Assembly: GCF_006346395.1 (NCBI RefSeq)
Contig: NZ_VDMS01000002.1
Location: 62,001-126,000 of the forward strand
DNA from: Nocardioides plantarum
GTDB taxonomy: Bacteria > Actinomycetota > Actinomycetes > Propionibacteriales > Nocardioidaceae
Direction of reading: 5' to 3'
DNA: 64,000 bases
Positions 46,816-56,698 of this stretch are shown here, in pieces (the first letter of the stretch is position 1; each line of letters begins with the position of its first letter). The notes beneath the pieces were generated by a model, which was given only the letters and a program-made list of their open reading frames with translations, searched no databases and was not told where the DNA came from. Position numbers and translations under genes: made by a program.

Positions 46816-47310
46816 TCATCGTTCACTCCCCTCCGACGCCGTGACGCTCGCCCCGGTCGACGCCTGCGCGGGCAGGTCGTAGAGCGGGATCCGGGCGTGC
46901 AGGGCGTGCCACACCAGGCAGACGGTCCAGGCGAGCGCGACGGTGATGACCCCGGCGGCGAACCAGCCGGGGGTGAGCGTCTGCTCGATGTCGTCGGCCC
47001 CGCGCAGGACGGCCAGGAGCGCCGCGAGCAGCACCACCTGGAGGGTGTAGGTGAGCATCGCGACCACGAGCGAGGCACCCGGCAGCAGGCCGGCGACCAG
47101 GTCGACGGTCGCGAACCCGGTGGCCAGCACCAGGAGCGTGACCCCCGCACCCGCGAGGGCACCGAGCAGCCCCGGGGATCCGTCGAGCAGGACCGCGAGC
47201 AGGGAGACGACCGCACCGGACACCGATCCGGCGAGCACGGCCACGCCGAGGGCGGCGACGCCGTAGGGGCGCGCCTCCCGGCGGGAGCTGCTGCGGGTCT
47301 CGGTCGTCAT
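46816..47310 (-). CDS. Rv1303-like membrane protein at head of atp operon
   Basis: A 164-residue protein with four membrane segments (about residues 18-40, 46-72, 80-98 and 116-136). By position and size it is the counterpart of M. tuberculosis Rv1303, an AtpI-like protein that starts the ATP synthase cluster. No catalytic motif. The promoter region, with a CRP-type palindrome, lies in the 90 bases upstream. Confidence 0.82.
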   Translation of the reverse strand: MTTETRSSSRREARPYGVAALGVAVLAGSVSGAVVSLLAVLLDGSPGLLGALAGAGVTLLVLATGFATVDLVAGLLPGASLVVAMLTYTLQVVLLAALLAVLRGADDIEQTLTPGWFAAGVITVALAWTVCLVWHALHARIPLYDLPAQASTGASVTASEGSER

Positions 47311-47388
47311 CGTCGGCGGCCGTTTCTGTCGTCGTCGTCCTCGTGGGACTGGGGCGGTCAGACGGTTCTTCAGGTGTCTTTCAGGTGC

Positions 47389-47406
47389 TTGTGAATGCTA
47401 TCACAA
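47389..47406. promoter_or_regulatory. CRP-type palindrome upstream of the ATP synthase operon
   Basis: TTGTGAATGCTATCACAA is a perfect 18-bp palindrome with the core GTGA-N6-TCAC, the CRP/GlxR consensus. It covers the stop codon of wecA (47401-47403) and is about 87 bases upstream of the first atp-operon start codon. A convincing -10 element was not found. Confidence 0.7.
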
Positions 47407-48546
47407 AGTCTCGTCGGTCAGGATCCGGGGTCGGTGGAGGATCGGGAGCACGAAGGTGAGCAGCACGGTGACGGTGAACCCGGCACCGATCACGCCCCAC
47501 ACCACCGGGCCCGTGCGCAGGCTCGCGAACACCGTCGAGAACGCGATCAGCCCGGCCCAGGCCCACATGATCATCACCGCGCGACGGTGGGAGTGACCGA
47601 TCTCGAGGAGCCGGTGGTGCAGGTGCTGCTTGTCGGCGGCGAACGGCGAGCGCCCGGCCCTGGTGCGGCGTACGACGGCCAGCACGAGGTCGGCGAACGG
47701 CACGATGAGGATCAGGATCGGCAGCGCCACGGGCAGCAGCATCGGCAGGAAGCTGGCCCGGGCGCCGTCCTGGCCGACCGCGATGTCCTCGGCGCTGAAC
47801 TGGGTGGTCACCGTGATGGCGGTGGCCGACAGGACCAGCCCGATCAGCATCGAGCCGCTGTCGCCCATGAAGAGCCGGGCCGGGTGGAAGTTGTGGACCA
47901 GGAAGCCCGCGCACACCCCGGCCAGGGCCGCCGAGAGCAGGGCCCCGGTGGTGGCCCGGGTGACGCCGTTGGCGGCGCTGAGCTGGTAGCAGTAGAGGAA
48001 GAAGGCCAGGGCGGCGATGCCGACGACGCCCGCCGCGAGCCCGTCGAGCCCGTCGACGAAGTTGACGGCGTTGACCGTCGCGATGACGATCACGGCCGTC
48101 AGGATGGCGCCCTGGCTCGAGTCGAGGGCGAACTGCTGGTCGCCGGGGGTGAAGAAGAACCGGAACTGCACGCCGGAGTAGACGAGCAGCCCGACGGCCA
48201 GGACCTGACCGCCGAACTTGGTCAGCGCGTCGAGGTCGAAGATGTCGTCGAGCACCCCGACCCCGCAGATCAGCGCCCCGGCCACCACCACCGCGCGAGC
48301 GTCGGGGAAGGTGAACGACCCGCCGTTGGGGCTGGACAGGAAGGGCAGCTCACGGGCCACGAGGTAGGCCGCCACGAGCCCGCCGAGCATGGCCAGGCCG
48401 CCGAGGTAGGGGATCGGCTCCGCGTGCACGTCGCGGTCGCGGACCGCCGACACGGCCCCGGTGCGCAGCGCGATCTCGCGCGCCACCACGGTCAGCAGGA
48501 AGGTGACCGTCCCGGCCACCAGGAAGACGACCAGGTATTCACGCAT
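47401..48546 (-). CDS. wecA: Undecaprenyl/decaprenyl-phosphate GlcNAc-1-phosphate transferase
   Basis: A 381-residue MraY/WecA family enzyme with about 10 to 11 membrane segments. Conserved motifs: [31 protein letters not shown] (DD), [34 protein letters not shown] and [15 protein letters not shown]. It starts polyprenyl-linked glycans for arabinogalactan or teichoic-type polymers (M. tuberculosis orthologue Rv1302). It overlaps the threonylcarbamoyl synthase gene by eight bases. Confidence 0.93.
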   Translation of the reverse strand: MREYLVVFLVAGTVTFLLTVVAREIALRTGAVSAVRDRDVHAEPIPYLGGLAMLGGLVAAYLVARELPFLSSPNGGSFTFPDARAVVVAGALICGVGVLDDIFDLDALTKFGGQVLAVGLLVYSGVQFRFFFTPGDQQFALDSSQGAILTAVIVIATVNAVNFVDGLDGLAAGVVGIAALAFFLYCYQLSAANGVTRATTGALLSAALAGVCAGFLVHNFHPARLFMGDSGSMLIGLVLSATAITVTTQFSAEDIAVGQDGARASFLPMLLPVALPILILIVPFADLVLAVVRRTRAGRSPFAADKQHLHHRLLEIGHSHRRAVMIMWAWAGLIAFSTVFASLRTGPVVWGVIGAGFTVTVLLTFVLPILHRPRILTDETL

Positions 48547-49210
48547 CGGCCCCGCCCTCGACCAGGGTCGCCCCCAGCGGCTCGAGGACCTCGTTGAGCT
48601 GCTCGAGGCTCAGTGCCCCCACGCGCAGCACCCGACCCTGGGGGCCGGTGCAGTCGACGATCGTGGAGGCCTCCCCCACCGGTGACTCGCCACCGTCGAC
48701 GATGACGTCGACCCGGTCGCCCAGCATCTCCTCGGCCCGGTCGGCGTCGGTGGCGGCGGGCAGGCCGGTCGTGTTGGCCGAGCTGACCGCCAGCGGGCCG
48801 GTGCGCTCGAGGATCTCGAGGGCCAGCGCGTGGTCGGGCATCCGGACGGCGACCGTGCCGCGGGTGTCGCCGAGGTCCCACATCAACGACGTCTGCTGCC
48901 GGCACACCAGCGTCAGCGGACCCGGCCAGAACGCATCGACCAGGGCCCGCGCGAAGGCGGGTACGTCGCGCGCGAGGGCGTCGAGGGTGCTGGCGTTGCT
49001 GATGAGCACCGGTGGCGGCATCTCGCGACCGCGCCCCTTGGCCGCGAGCAGTCCGGCCACGGCGTCGGGGTCGAACGCGTCGGCGGCCAGGCCGTAGACG
49101 GTGTCGGTGGGAAGGACCACGAGGCCACCGCGCTGGATGGCCATCGAGGCCGACTCGATCGCGGCCTCGCGCTCCTCCGGGGTGGTCGACGAGAAGCGCT
49201 CGGAGGTCAC
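48539..49210 (-). CDS. tsaC: L-threonylcarbamoyladenylate synthase
   Basis: Makes threonylcarbamoyl-AMP for the t6A modification of tRNA. The 223-residue protein is a Sua5/YrdC/YwlC domain: [43 protein letters not shown] and [14 protein letters not shown], then the [11 protein letters not shown] loop. It lacks the long C-terminal Sua5 domain. It lies four bases after prmC. Confidence 0.95.
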   Translation of the reverse strand: MTSERFSSTTPEEREAAIESASMAIQRGGLVVLPTDTVYGLAADAFDPDAVAGLLAAKGRGREMPPPVLISNASTLDALARDVPAFARALVDAFWPGPLTLVCRQQTSLMWDLGDTRGTVAVRMPDHALALEILERTGPLAVSSANTTGLPAATDADRAEEMLGDRVDVIVDGGESPVGEASTIVDCTGPQGRVLRVGALSLEQLNEVLEPLGATLVEGGADA

Positions 49211-49214
49211 CGGG

Positions 49215-50054
49215 TCATCCTGCCAGGGTCGCCGTCAGGTAGCGGGGACGGCCCGCCAGGTCGCGGTGGTCGCGCACGTCGCTCCAGCCGCCGGCCGCGA
49301 CGAACACGCCGGGGGCCGACTCGCCCTGCGCGTCGGCGTGCTCGGCACCGACCGCTCCCCCGCGCCGCAGCAGCAGGCGGGCCCGACGCTCGAGGACCCG
49401 CATCGCGTCGAGGCCGTCGTCACCGGAGAACAGCGCCAGGTGCGGGTCGTGGTCGCGCGCCTCCGGCGCCACCGACTCCCACGCCTCCAGGGGGATGTAG
49501 GGCGGGTTGCAGACCACCACGTCGACCTCGCCCACCAGGTCGTCGAACGCGTCGTCCATCGACCCGGCACGCAGGTCGACCCCCGTGCCGGCCAGGTTGC
49601 GCTCGGCCCACACCAGCGCCCCCTCGTCGAGCTCGACGGCGTGCACCCGCGCGTGCGGCACCTCGTCGGCGACGGCCCGCGCGATCGCCCCCGAGCCGGT
49701 GCACAGGTCGACGACGACCGGCGCCTCGAGGGCCTGCGCCCGCTCGACCGCCCAGCCGGCCAGCAGCTCGGTCTCGGGCCGCGGCACGAAGACCCCCGGC
49801 CCGACCTCGAGCTCGACGTAGCGGAACCCGGTCACCCCCGTGAGGTGCTGGAGCGGGACCCGCGCCACGCGGTGGGTGAGCAGGGCGTCGTACGCCGCGA
49901 TCTCGGGCTCGCCCACCTCACGGACCATGGCGAGCCGACCGCGCGGGACGTCGAGGACGTGGGCGAGCAGGACCGCGGCGTCGTGGTCAGGACTCGCCAC
50001 CCCCGCGGCCGCCAGGCGCGCGGCCGCGGCCCCGAGGAGCTGGCGCGGCCTCAC
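49215..50054 (-). CDS. prmC: Release-factor glutamine methyltransferase
   Basis: Methylates the Gln of the GGQ motif of peptide release factors. 279 residues. N-terminal helical domain, then SAM-binding [20 protein letters not shown] and the catalytic NPPY motif in [17 protein letters not shown]-type start at 50054 overlaps the prfA stop by four bases, so it is coupled to its substrate gene. Confidence 0.96.
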   Translation of the reverse strand: MRPRQLLGAAAARLAAAGVASPDHDAAVLLAHVLDVPRGRLAMVREVGEPEIAAYDALLTHRVARVPLQHLTGVTGFRYVELEVGPGVFVPRPETELLAGWAVERAQALEAPVVVDLCTGSGAIARAVADEVPHARVHAVELDEGALVWAERNLAGTGVDLRAGSMDDAFDDLVGEVDVVVCNPPYIPLEAWESVAPEARDHDPHLALFSGDDGLDAMRVLERRARLLLRRGGAVGAEHADAQGESAPGVFVAAGGWSDVRDHRDLAGRPRYLTATLAG

Positions 50055-51124
50055 TGCTCGAGCGCCTCGAGCCGGCTGGCCAGGTCGGCCTCGACGCAGG
50101 AGTCGAGCACCGGGCCGAGGTCGCCGTCGAGCACCTGGTCGAGGTTGTAGGACTTGTAGCCGGTGCGGTGGTCGGAGATGCGGTTCTCCGGGTAGTTGTA
50201 GGTGCGGATGCGCTCGGACCGGTCGACGGTGCGGACCTGGCTGCGGCGAGCGTCGCTGGCCTCGGCGTCGGCGGCCTCCTGCGCCGCGGCGAGCAACCGG
50301 GCCCGCAGGATGCGCATCGCGGACTCCTTGTTCTGCAGCTGGCTCTTCTCGTTCTGGCAGCTGGCGACGATGCCGGTCGGCACGTGGGTGATGCGCACGG
50401 CCGAGTCGGTCGTGTTGACGCTCTGGCCGCCGGGTCCGCTGCTGCGGTAGACGTCGATGCGCAGGTCGCTGTCGTGGATCTCGACGTCGACCGTCTCGGC
50501 CTCGGGGAGCACCAGCACCCCGGCCGCGCTGGTGTGCACCCGACCCTGCGACTCGGTCACCGGGACCCGCTGCACGCGGTGGACCCCGCCCTCGAACTTG
50601 AGCATGCCGAACGGCGCCCCGCCCGGCTCCGGGGTGCCCTTGGCCTTGACCGCGACGGTCACCGACTTGTAGCCGCCCAGGTCGGACTCGGTGGCGTCGA
50701 GGACCTCGACCGACCAGCCGGCGCGCTCGGCGTACCGGGTGTACATGCGGAGCAGGTCGGCGGCGAACAGCGCCGACTCCTCACCGCCCTCACCGGACTT
50801 GATCTCCAGCAGCGTGTCGTTGGCGTCGGCCGGGTCGCGGGGCACCAGCAGCCTGCGCAGCCGCTCCTCGGCCACCGGCAGGCGCGCCTCGATGGCGGCG
50901 GCCTCCTCGGCGAACGACGGGTCCTCCGCGGCGAGCTCCCGGGCGGCCTCGAGGTCGTCGCCCAGACCGGTCCAGTCGCGCCAGGCGCCGATGATCGCGC
51001 TCAGCTCGGCGTAGCGCCGGTTGAGCCGCTTGGCCAGGCGGGCGTCGGCGTGCGTCTCGGGCTCGCCGAGGCGCGCCTCGATGTCCTGGTGCTCGGAGAG
51101 CAGGCCCTCGACGGCCTCGAACAT
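50051..51124 (-). CDS. prfA: Peptide chain release factor 1
   Basis: Terminates translation at UAA and UAG. 357 residues. The GGQ motif is in [17 protein letters not shown] at about residues 231-235. The stop-codon reading region has [18 protein letters not shown] 51124 is used; no frameshift of the RF2 type is present. It lies about 100 bases after rpmE, with a hairpin terminator between them. Confidence 0.97.
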   Translation of the reverse strand: MFEAVEGLLSEHQDIEARLGEPETHADARLAKRLNRRYAELSAIIGAWRDWTGLGDDLEAARELAAEDPSFAEEAAAIEARLPVAEERLRRLLVPRDPADANDTLLEIKSGEGGEESALFAADLLRMYTRYAERAGWSVEVLDATESDLGGYKSVTVAVKAKGTPEPGGAPFGMLKFEGGVHRVQRVPVTESQGRVHTSAAGVLVLPEAETVDVEIHDSDLRIDVYRSSGPGGQSVNTTDSAVRITHVPTGIVASCQNEKSQLQNKESAMRILRARLLAAAQEAADAEASDARRSQVRTVDRSERIRTYNYPENRISDHRTGYKSYNLDQVLDGDLGPVLDSCVEADLASRLEALEQ

Positions 51125-51180
51125 GGGTGCTCCTCAGAAGACGGGGCGGCCCCGCGGAGCGCGGTGCCGGAAAACAGGTC

Positions 51181-51215
51181 CGACGCCGACCCCCGGGATG
51201 CGGGGATCGGCGTCG
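51181..51215 (-). terminator. Hairpin terminator after rpmE
   Basis: On the minus strand the arms 51215-51201 and 51195-51181 pair over 15 positions with one mismatch. GACCTGTTTTCC follows, giving a short T-run. It follows the rpmE stop by 11 bases and precedes prfA. Confidence 0.75.
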
Positions 51216-51226
51216 GGACGAGACGG

Positions 51227-51460
51227 CTACTTGTCGGCGTCGGCCTGGGCCGGGGCCTTCTTCTTGTAGCGGGCCTCGAAGCGGGCCACGCGGCCGCCGG
51301 TGTCGAGGATCTTCTGCTTGCCCGTGTAGAACGGGTGGCACTGCGAGCACACGTCGGACTTGATGGTGCCGGACGCGACGGTGCTGTGCGTGGTGAAGGT
51401 CGCGCCGCAGGTGCAGGAGACCTCGGTGACGACGTAGTCGGGGTGGGTATCGGTCTTCAT
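51227..51460 (-). CDS. rpmE: 50S ribosomal protein L31
   Basis: A 77-residue bL31 of the zinc-binding type. Cysteines appear in SCTCGATFTTHS and SDVCSQCHPFYTGKQKI. ATG 51460 (MKTDTHPDYV) follows a GAGAGGA ribosome site; an upstream in-frame reading to 51493 is rejected. The 5' leader can fold strongly, see the regulatory entry. Confidence 0.97.
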   Translation of the reverse strand: MKTDTHPDYVVTEVSCTCGATFTTHSTVASGTIKSDVCSQCHPFYTGKQKILDTGGRVARFEARYKKKAPAQADADK

Positions 51461-51526
51461 GATGTCCTCTCGATGTGTCCCGGGTCGGCGCACGGCGTGC
51501 GACGTGAACCGGGACCGGCTGACATC
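51461..51526 (-). promoter_or_regulatory. Structured leader upstream of rpmE (possible L31 autoregulatory RNA)
   Basis: Stems read from the minus strand: GTCCCGG/CCGGGAC (with one bulge), and an inner stem CGCAC-GGC-GTGCG. A further pair, GATGTC at 51526-51521 with GACATC at 51466-51461, would cover the ribosome-site-proximal sequence next to the ATG. This is the layout of a ribosomal-protein leader. A TACGAT -10-like sequence at 51529-51524 would put the 5' end inside the outer stem, so the promoter choice matters. Confidence 0.5.
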
Positions 51527-51597
51527 GTAGTGAACCTGGACGGCCCGGCGATAATTCCGCCGCTGCCGCCTGGACTCACGCCAGGCTCACCTCAGGC

Positions 51598-53145
51598 TCA
51601 CGCCGACTCGGCGACGAGTGGTCGTCGTACCCGCTCGCCGTGCAGCCGCAACCGCACGAAGACGGTGGTGCCCTCGCCCTCGGCCGACTCGATGACCACG
51701 TCGCCGGCGTGCTTGTCGATGATCGTCTGCACGATGCGCAGCCCCAGTCCGGTGCCGGCGATCTCGTTGTCCATCGCGTTGGACGCCCGGAAGAACCGGG
51801 TGCCGAGCCGGTCGAGCTCGTCGCGCGGGATGCCGATGCCGTGGTCGCGCACCGCGATCTCGACGCGGTGGGACACCCGCGTGACCGAGACCTCGACGGT
51901 GCCCCCGTCGTGGCTGAACTTGACCGCGTTGCCCAGCACGTTGAGGAACGCGCGGTAGAGCATCGCGCGGTCGCACACCACCAGCATCGGCTCCCCCGTG
52001 GCGGTCACCTCGAGGGTGATCCCGCGCCGGGCCGCGGTCATCCGGACGTCGGTGACGGCGTCGGACACCATCTCGGTGACGTCGGACGGCTCGAGCTCGG
52101 TCGGACGGCTCTCGGCCTTCGAGAGCGCGAGCAGGTCGTCGATGAGCGCCCGCAGGCGGGTGACGTTGCGCCGCGTCGCGTCGAGCATCCGCTCGTGGCG
52201 CGGATCGAGCTCGCCCTCGAACTCCTCGGCCACCATCTCGAGGTAGCCGCTGATCGTCGTCAGGGGGGTGCGCAGCTCGTGGGACACGTTGGAGACGAAG
52301 TCGTCCTTGGCGCTGTCGAGGACGTGGAGCTCGTCCTGGATGCGGCCCTCGACGGCGCGGGCCCGGGACCCGGCGTCGGCGAAGTCGTTGAGGGCTCGGG
52401 CGATCGAGCGGACCTCCTTGGGTCCGCGATGCGCCACGGCCCGCCCCTCCGGGTCGTTCCTGAGCATCCGCTGCACGACGCGCTCGAGGGCGAGCAACGG
52501 CTCCGACAGCTCGGCCAGCAGCCGGGCGCGGGAACGCCCGATGAGGATCGCGGACCCGACGAGCACCAGGGCGGCAGCGATGATGGTCAGTCGAAGTCGC
52601 AGGGTCGCGGTGCTCTCGGCCCGGTCGAGCTGGGCGTTCAGCGCGTCCCTGGTGTCGTCGCGGGCCGAGCGGTACTGGGTCAGGAGCTGCCGGCCGGCGG
52701 CGTAGCGGGCGGGGCTGACGAGCCCGGCCTTCTCCTCGATCACCGTGTCGCCGTAGCCGCGCACCCAGGTGTCGACCGTCCTGATCTCGGCGCGGACCGG
52801 AGCGTCGAGGGGGGTGCCGGAGACCAGGTCGCTGAGGTCGGTCGCCTGCTCGGACAGCTCACGTCGGGCCTCGGCGTAGCGCACGCGCTCGGCGGACCGA
52901 CCGGTCAGCTTCCACGCCGCGGCTGCCGACCCGAGCTCGCTGACGGCGTCGGTGTAGCGGTCGTGGGCGGCCGAGACCGGCGTGACGTCGCCCGAGATGC
53001 GACGGACCGCCGAGCCGCTCAGCAGGACGCCGGTCACGCAGACCAGCACCGCGAGGACGACGAGGACGGCCATCCGCCAGATGACGGGCGAGACGAGCCG
53101 GGCGACGGGTCGCCCGGGTTCGGCTCGCTGGACGCTACCGACCAC
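51598..53145 (-). CDS. Sensor histidine kinase with periplasmic sensor region
   Basis: A 515-residue membrane kinase. Two membrane segments (about residues 25-46 and 185-205) enclose an all-helical extracytoplasmic region of about 140 residues (CHASE3-like by composition). A HAMP-like linker, HisKA with NVSHELRTPLTTISGYLEM (His289), and HATPase_c with NAVKFSHDGG and DHGIGIP, GTGLGLRI follow. It lies 100 bases after a stand-alone receiver gene on the same strand. M. tuberculosis has no kinase between rho and rpmE. Confidence 0.92.
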   Translation of the reverse strand: MVGSVQRAEPGRPVARLVSPVIWRMAVLVVLAVLVCVTGVLLSGSAVRRISGDVTPVSAAHDRYTDAVSELGSAAAAWKLTGRSAERVRYAEARRELSEQATDLSDLVSGTPLDAPVRAEIRTVDTWVRGYGDTVIEEKAGLVSPARYAAGRQLLTQYRSARDDTRDALNAQLDRAESTATLRLRLTIIAAALVLVGSAILIGRSRARLLAELSEPLLALERVVQRMLRNDPEGRAVAHRGPKEVRSIARALNDFADAGSRARAVEGRIQDELHVLDSAKDDFVSNVSHELRTPLTTISGYLEMVAEEFEGELDPRHERMLDATRRNVTRLRALIDDLLALSKAESRPTELEPSDVTEMVSDAVTDVRMTAARRGITLEVTATGEPMLVVCDRAMLYRAFLNVLGNAVKFSHDGGTVEVSVTRVSHRVEIAVRDHGIGIPRDELDRLGTRFFRASNAMDNEIAGTGLGLRIVQTIIDKHAGDVVIESAEGEGTTVFVRLRLHGERVRRPLVAESA

Positions 53146-53245
53146 GGACAGACCCCTCCACTGACTCAGGTGGCCCCCCGGGCCTCCCTCGGGGATCCTA
53201 GTGCCGACGAGCCGGTCACGGAGCGGATCGGACGGACCCGCCCGG

Positions 53246-53632
<387 letters not shown>

Positions 53633-53633
53633 C

Positions 53634-55667
53634 TCAGATCTCCTGTCCGGCGGCCCCGGCGGGGGTCGTCCTCTGCACCTGCGTGAGGAGCTCGATGTTG
53701 CTGTGCGACGTGCTCAGCCGCTCGAGCAGCTGCTCGAGGGCCGGCCTGACCTCGAGGGCCGAGAGCGCCCGGCGCAGGCGGCGAACGATCGCGGCCTCCT
53801 GCTCACCGAGGAACAGCTCGTCGCGCCGGGTGCCGGAGGCGATGACGTCGACCGCCGGGAAGACCCGTCGCTCGGCGAGCTCGCCACTCAGCCGGATCTC
53901 CATGGTGGCGGTGTCGCGCAGCTCCTCGAACAGCACCTGGTCGGTCGTGGAGCCGGTGTCGGCCAGGATCGTGGCCAGGATGGTCAGCGAGCCGCCGTTC
54001 TCGACGTTGCGCGCCGCCCCGAAGAACCGCTTGGTCGGGTGCAGCGCCGCGGCGTCGACCACCCCGGACAGCGTGCGACCCGACGGCGGCAGCGCGAGGT
54101 TGTAGGCCCGGCCGAGACGGGTCAGGCCGTCGAACAGGATCACGACGTCGTGGCCCAGCTCGACGAGCCGCTTGGCGCGCTCGACGGCCAGCTCGGCGAC
54201 CGTGGTGTGGTCGACGGGGGCGCGGTCGAAGGTCGAGGCGATGACCTCGCCCTTGATGGAGCGCTCGAAGTCGGTGACCTCCTCGGGGCGCTCGTCGATC
54301 AGCACCACCATCAGGTGGCACTCGGGGTTGTTGGCCGAGATCGAGGCCGCCACCGACTGCAGGAGCGTCGTCCGGCCGGCCTTCGCCGGAGCCACGACGA
54401 GGCCGCGCTGGCCCTTGCCGAGCGGGGCGACGACGTCGACCAGACGGCCCGCCAGGTCGTGCGCCCCGGTCTCGAGACGCAGCCGCTCCGTCGGGGACAG
54501 CGGGGTCAGGTTGGCGAAGTCGGCACGCGTCTTGGCGGTCTCGGGGTCCTGGCCGTTGACGCTGTCGATGCGCACCATCGGGTTGAACTTCTCGCGACGC
54601 TCGCCCTCGCGCGGGTGACGCACCTGCCCCGCGATGGCGTCGCCGCGACGCAGACCGAACTTGCGGACCATCGACAGCGACAGGTAGACGTCGTCGGAGC
54701 CGGCGAGGTAGCCGCTGGTGCGCACGAAGGCGTAGTTGTCGAGCACGTCGAGGATGCCGGCGGCCGGGACGACGATGTCGTCCTCGAGGATGGTGGTGTC
54801 GGGCTCGTGCCGGTTGCCCTGGCGCGAGGACCCCTGACCGCCGCCCTGCTGGTGGCCCGAGCCCTGGCCGCCCTGGTGGCCGCCCTGGGAGCCCTGGTTG
54901 CCCTGGGAGCCGCTCGGCTGGTTGCCCTGGGGCCCGCCGGACTGGCCCGGCTGGCCGTCGGGCTGGCCCGCGCGGTTGCGGTCACGACCGCGGCGTCGAC
55001 GGTTGCGGCCGGTGCGGCCCTCGCCGTCGGCCTCGTCGGCGTCCTGGTCGTTGCGGTTGCCCTGGTCACCCCGGTCGGGCTTCTGCTCGGGGCGCTCGTC
55101 CCGCTGCTTCGGCTTCTGCTCGGGCTTCTGCTCGGGCTTCTGCTCGGGACGGTCGTCCTGCCTCGGCTTCTGCTCGGGCTTCTGCTCGGGCTTCTGCTCG
55201 GGACGGTCGTCCTGCCTCGGCTTCTGCTCGGGCTTCTGCTCAGCCGTGCGCTCCGTCGTACGGCGGGCCGCCTGCTCGACGGGCGCGGCGGGCGGCTCGT
55301 CGGCCGGCTGCTGCGCCGGCGCCGGCTCGGCCGCCTGCGCGGCCTTGGCCGCGGCCTCGCGTTGCCGGCGCGCACGCACGGTCTCGCGGACAGGTTCGGC
55401 AGGTTCGGCGGGCTCGGCTGCCTTGGCTGTGGTCTCGGCGTGGTCCCTCGGAGCGGGGGACGCCGGCTCGGGGCGCGACGCCGGTGCTGCCCCGCTGGCG
55501 GCCTGGGCCGCCTTGATCGCCTCGACGAGCTGGGCCTTCTTCATCGCCCCGGCACCCGGGATGCCCATGCTCGCGGCCATCGCCTTGAGGTCGGCGAGCA
55601 GCATGGCGTTGAGGCCACCGGTGCGCTTCTTGGGCGCCTTCTCGGTGGCGTCGGTCGTCTCCGTCAC
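53634..55667 (-). CDS. rho: Transcription termination factor Rho
   Basis: ATP-dependent hexameric RNA translocase. 677 residues, much longer than E. coli Rho because of an N-terminal insertion, which is usual in actinobacteria. A short Rho_N/SAP-like part (ADLKAMAASMGIPGAGAMKK, residues about 9-50) is followed by about 240 disordered residues, first Ala/Pro-rich, then EQKPEQKPRQDDRP repeats (about residues 140-200), then Gly/Gln-rich (GGQGSGHQQGGGQGSS). The cold-shock RNA-binding domain has NYAFVRTSGYLAGSDDVYLS. The P-loop is APAKAGRTTLLQ with Lys429. The receiver gene is coupled to its 3' end. Confidence 0.97.
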   Translation of the reverse strand: MTETTDATEKAPKKRTGGLNAMLLADLKAMAASMGIPGAGAMKKAQLVEAIKAAQAASGAAPASRPEPASPAPRDHAETTAKAAEPAEPAEPVRETVRARRQREAAAKAAQAAEPAPAQQPADEPPAAPVEQAARRTTERTAEQKPEQKPRQDDRPEQKPEQKPEQKPRQDDRPEQKPEQKPEQKPKQRDERPEQKPDRGDQGNRNDQDADEADGEGRTGRNRRRRGRDRNRAGQPDGQPGQSGGPQGNQPSGSQGNQGSQGGHQGGQGSGHQQGGGQGSSRQGNRHEPDTTILEDDIVVPAAGILDVLDNYAFVRTSGYLAGSDDVYLSLSMVRKFGLRRGDAIAGQVRHPREGERREKFNPMVRIDSVNGQDPETAKTRADFANLTPLSPTERLRLETGAHDLAGRLVDVVAPLGKGQRGLVVAPAKAGRTTLLQSVAASISANNPECHLMVVLIDERPEEVTDFERSIKGEVIASTFDRAPVDHTTVAELAVERAKRLVELGHDVVILFDGLTRLGRAYNLALPPSGRTLSGVVDAAALHPTKRFFGAARNVENGGSLTILATILADTGSTTDQVLFEELRDTATMEIRLSGELAERRVFPAVDVIASGTRRDELFLGEQEAAIVRRLRRALSALEVRPALEQLLERLSTSHSNIELLTQVQRTTPAGAAGQEI
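55085..55250. repeat. Coding tandem repeats in rho
   Basis: Codons for the units EQKPEQKPEQKPRQDDRP (about 54 bp) repeat two to three times, and shorter CTGCTCGGGCTT units recur within them. This region encodes part of the disordered Rho linker and may vary in length between strains. Confidence 0.8.
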
Positions 55668-55789
55668 GTGTGGTCCTTACGACTGTCGCGTCGTGTCATC
55701 GCACGGCACCAGTGGTCCGTGTGGCAAGAAAGAGGCGCGCCGCCCGAACGGCAGGCGCAGCTCCGGGAAACCCCGGCGCGCCGAGGTTA

Positions 55790-56698
55790 TCACCCGACGA
55801 CGCTCGCGCCGACGACTCCGAGCCGGAGCACGCGGGTGGTCCAGTGCGCTGGGCACCGGGCCCCCAACGTCTCGACGTCGACGTCCGGCGTGGTGAGGAC
55901 CAGGACCGTCGGTCCGGCCCCCGACACGACTGCGGCGTAGTCGTCGGCACGCAGCGCACGGACCAGGCCGAGCGACTGCGGCATCGCCGGCTCGCGGTAG
56001 TCCTGGTGGAGCAGGTCGCCGGTCGCCTGGGCCAGCCGCTGCCACTGCCCGGCGAGGGCGGCGACGAGCAGGGCCGCGTTGGCGGCGTTGGCCGCAGCGT
56101 CGGCGTGCGGGACCGTCTCGGGCAGCAGGCCGCGCGCCGCCACGGTCGACACCCCGTCGGGCGGGACGAACACGACCGCGCCGATCTCGGGGGCGACCGG
56201 GGAGGCGGTGGCCCAGAACGCGTCGGTCGTGTGGCCGGCGATGGTGAAGCCGCCGTAGAGGGCGGGCGCCACGTTGTCGGGATGGCCCTCGAGGCGGGCG
56301 GCGAGCTCGAACGCGGCGTCGTCGGGGAGCAGCGTGCGACCTCCCTCGACGAGCTCGCGGGCGAGCACGATGCCGCCGACGATCGCCGCGGACGACGACC
56401 CCAGCCCCCGGGCGTGCGGGATCACGTTGCGGCAGGTGAGACGGAGTCCCGGCGGCCGCCCGCCGGTGGCGTCGAACGCGGCGTGCATGGCACGCACGAC
56501 GAGGTGGGTCTCGTCGAGCGCGACCTCGCCGCTCCCCTCCCCCTCGACCCGGACCTCGAGCCCGCCGTGGTCGAGGACCTCGCCCTCGAGCTCGTCGCGC
56601 AGGTCGAGCGCGATGCCGAGGGTGTCGAACCCGGGACCGAGGTTGGCCGACGTCGCCGGGACGCTCACCCGGGCCGGCCCACGGACGTACGACGCCAT
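55790..56698 (-). CDS. thrB: Homoserine kinase
   Basis: Phosphorylates homoserine in threonine synthesis. 302-residue GHMP kinase: VSVPATSANLGPGFDTLGIAL at the N-terminus, ATP loop HARGLGSSSAAIVGGIVLA and the C-terminal VSGAGPTVLVLTTP motif. Its start overlaps the thrC stop by one base (TGATG). Confidence 0.97.
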   Translation of the reverse strand: MASYVRGPARVSVPATSANLGPGFDTLGIALDLRDELEGEVLDHGGLEVRVEGEGSGEVALDETHLVVRAMHAAFDATGGRPPGLRLTCRNVIPHARGLGSSSAAIVGGIVLARELVEGGRTLLPDDAAFELAARLEGHPDNVAPALYGGFTIAGHTTDAFWATASPVAPEIGAVVFVPPDGVSTVAARGLLPETVPHADAAANAANAALLVAALAGQWQRLAQATGDLLHQDYREPAMPQSLGLVRALRADDYAAVVSGAGPTVLVLTTPDVDVETLGARCPAHWTTRVLRLGVVGASVVG

